Part shown: positions 63,661 through 64,000 of the stretch, one piece after another | How the letters are laid out: each line of letters starts with the position of its first letter | Numbering within the stretch: position 1 is the first letter of the stretch | Source of the DNA: Terriglobia bacterium | Lineage (GTDB): Bacteria > Acidobacteriota > Terriglobia > Terriglobales > Acidobacteriaceae | Assembly: GCA_020073465.1 (NCBI GenBank) | Contig: JAIQFC010000009.1 | Location: forward strand, 62,001-126,000 | DNA length: 64,000 bases | Direction of reading: 5' to 3' | Notes under the pieces: model-generated | Told to the model about the DNA's origin: nothing | Seen by the model: only the letters and a program-made list of their open reading frames with translations | Databases searched by the model: none | Made by a program: the position numbers and the translations under genes

Positions 63661-63747
63661 AAAAGATTGCGAGCCCGAGTTTTCGGCCCAAGTTACTACA
63701 AGTTACTTTAGTGACCTTGCGGCCACGTCAAGCTTCCGGTTAACTAC

Positions 63748-63921
63748 CTACTGCATCGGCGGCTTGGCCGAGCATTTGTTTTGCAGCTGTTGTTGTGGTT
63801 GTTGCTGCTGTAGGCACATGATCGGTCCTCCGTCCAAGGCGGGAACCTGGGGAACGGCGGCCACGACATAGGTGCCTGCTGCTGCGAACATCAGGACCGC
63901 GATCCTGATTGTGCGTTTCAT
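63748..63921 (-). CDS. Small secreted Gln-rich peptide
   Basis: 57 residues from ATG 63921, with AGGAGA seven bases ahead. The N-terminus MKRTIRIAVLMFAAAGTYVVA is a convincing signal peptide. The mature part is short and contains PALDGGPIMC, a Gln-rich run (LQQQQPQQQLQ) and NKCSAKPPMQ, with two Cys that could form a disulfide. It has its own terminator, which argues for a real gene. No family is recognised. It is convergent with the DUF255 gene. Confidence 0.75.
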   Translation of the reverse strand: MKRTIRIAVLMFAAAGTYVVAAVPQVPALDGGPIMCLQQQQPQQQLQNKCSAKPPMQ

Positions 63922-64000
63922 GGGTTTTCTCTCCTAAAAGCCCCGCAGCCGTAGTGTGCAAAAAATTGAACACTCCAGCGCGGAGCCGAATTATACGGCA

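Overview
The window looks like part of an Acidobacteriota chromosome (class Terriglobia-like). This rests on two very large Oar-type TonB-dependent receptors with N-terminal carboxypeptidase-regulatory domains, a VWFA-related secreted protein of the acidobacterial type, secreted glycoside hydrolases, a recO-glyQ-glyS-ppdK block, and many interspersed palindromic and heptameric repeats between genes. No rRNA, CRISPR array, or transposase is visible. The species assignment is inference from gene content, not from a marker gene.

Positions 1-4062 are the right end of an integrative conjugative element. They hold the end of an unidentified gene, then TrbJ-, TrbL/VirB6- and TrbF/VirB8-like components of a type IV secretion system, then an excisionase-like helix-turn-helix gene translationally coupled to trbF, and a tyrosine integrase that points at the 3' end of a tRNA-Glu (4063-4140, minus strand). 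The element probably entered at that tRNA. The rest of the element lies to the left, outside the window. The tRNA has a near-consensus sigma70 promoter.

From 4.2 to 21.3 kb the chromosome carries housekeeping and small secreted genes: pyruvate phosphate dikinase, both subunits of glycyl-tRNA synthetase, RecO, a 7Fe-type ferredoxin, a PEGA protein, a Gly/His-rich secreted protein, a kelch protein, a cupin, a single-chain aconitase-family hydro-lyase with the swivel domain first, an inositol-monophosphatase-like enzyme and Hfq. GlyQ carries an in-frame palindromic insertion.

From 21.5 to 33.4 kb are two paralogous TonB-dependent receptors, each with its own terminator and a shared 15-base upstream motif, a secreted VWA protein, a fused MoaD-MoaE molybdopterin synthase, and an uncharacterised cluster led by a strong promoter, with a truncated paralogue that begins at GTG.

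From 33.4 to 48 kb are Lon protease with a HAIR-like HspR operator directly in front of it, a secreted hemerythrin-domain protein, prephenate dehydratase, a GNAT acetyltransferase, two membrane proteins with N-terminal zinc ribbons (one an S2P-type M50 protease), glutamine synthetase, an ABC-2 exporter, and a two-component system whose kinase has almost no extracytoplasmic loop.

From 48 to 64 kb the genes are metabolic and degradative: GH2 glycosidase, acyl desaturase, threonine/serine dehydratase, a beta-hydroxyacid dehydrogenase, GH10 xylanase divergent from a BNR-repeat protein, a metallo-beta-lactamase-fold hydrolase, glycerate 2-kinase, an alpha/beta hydrolase, an M20 peptidase, a DUF255 thioredoxin-domain protein and a small secreted Gln-rich peptide. 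Nothing in the window amounts to a complete, clearly new multi-gene system. The strongest leads are the coupled conjugation-recombination module, the HAIR-lon site, the MoaD-MoaE fusion with a Gly-Gly-Ser junction, the palindrome inside glyQ, and the modular repeats.
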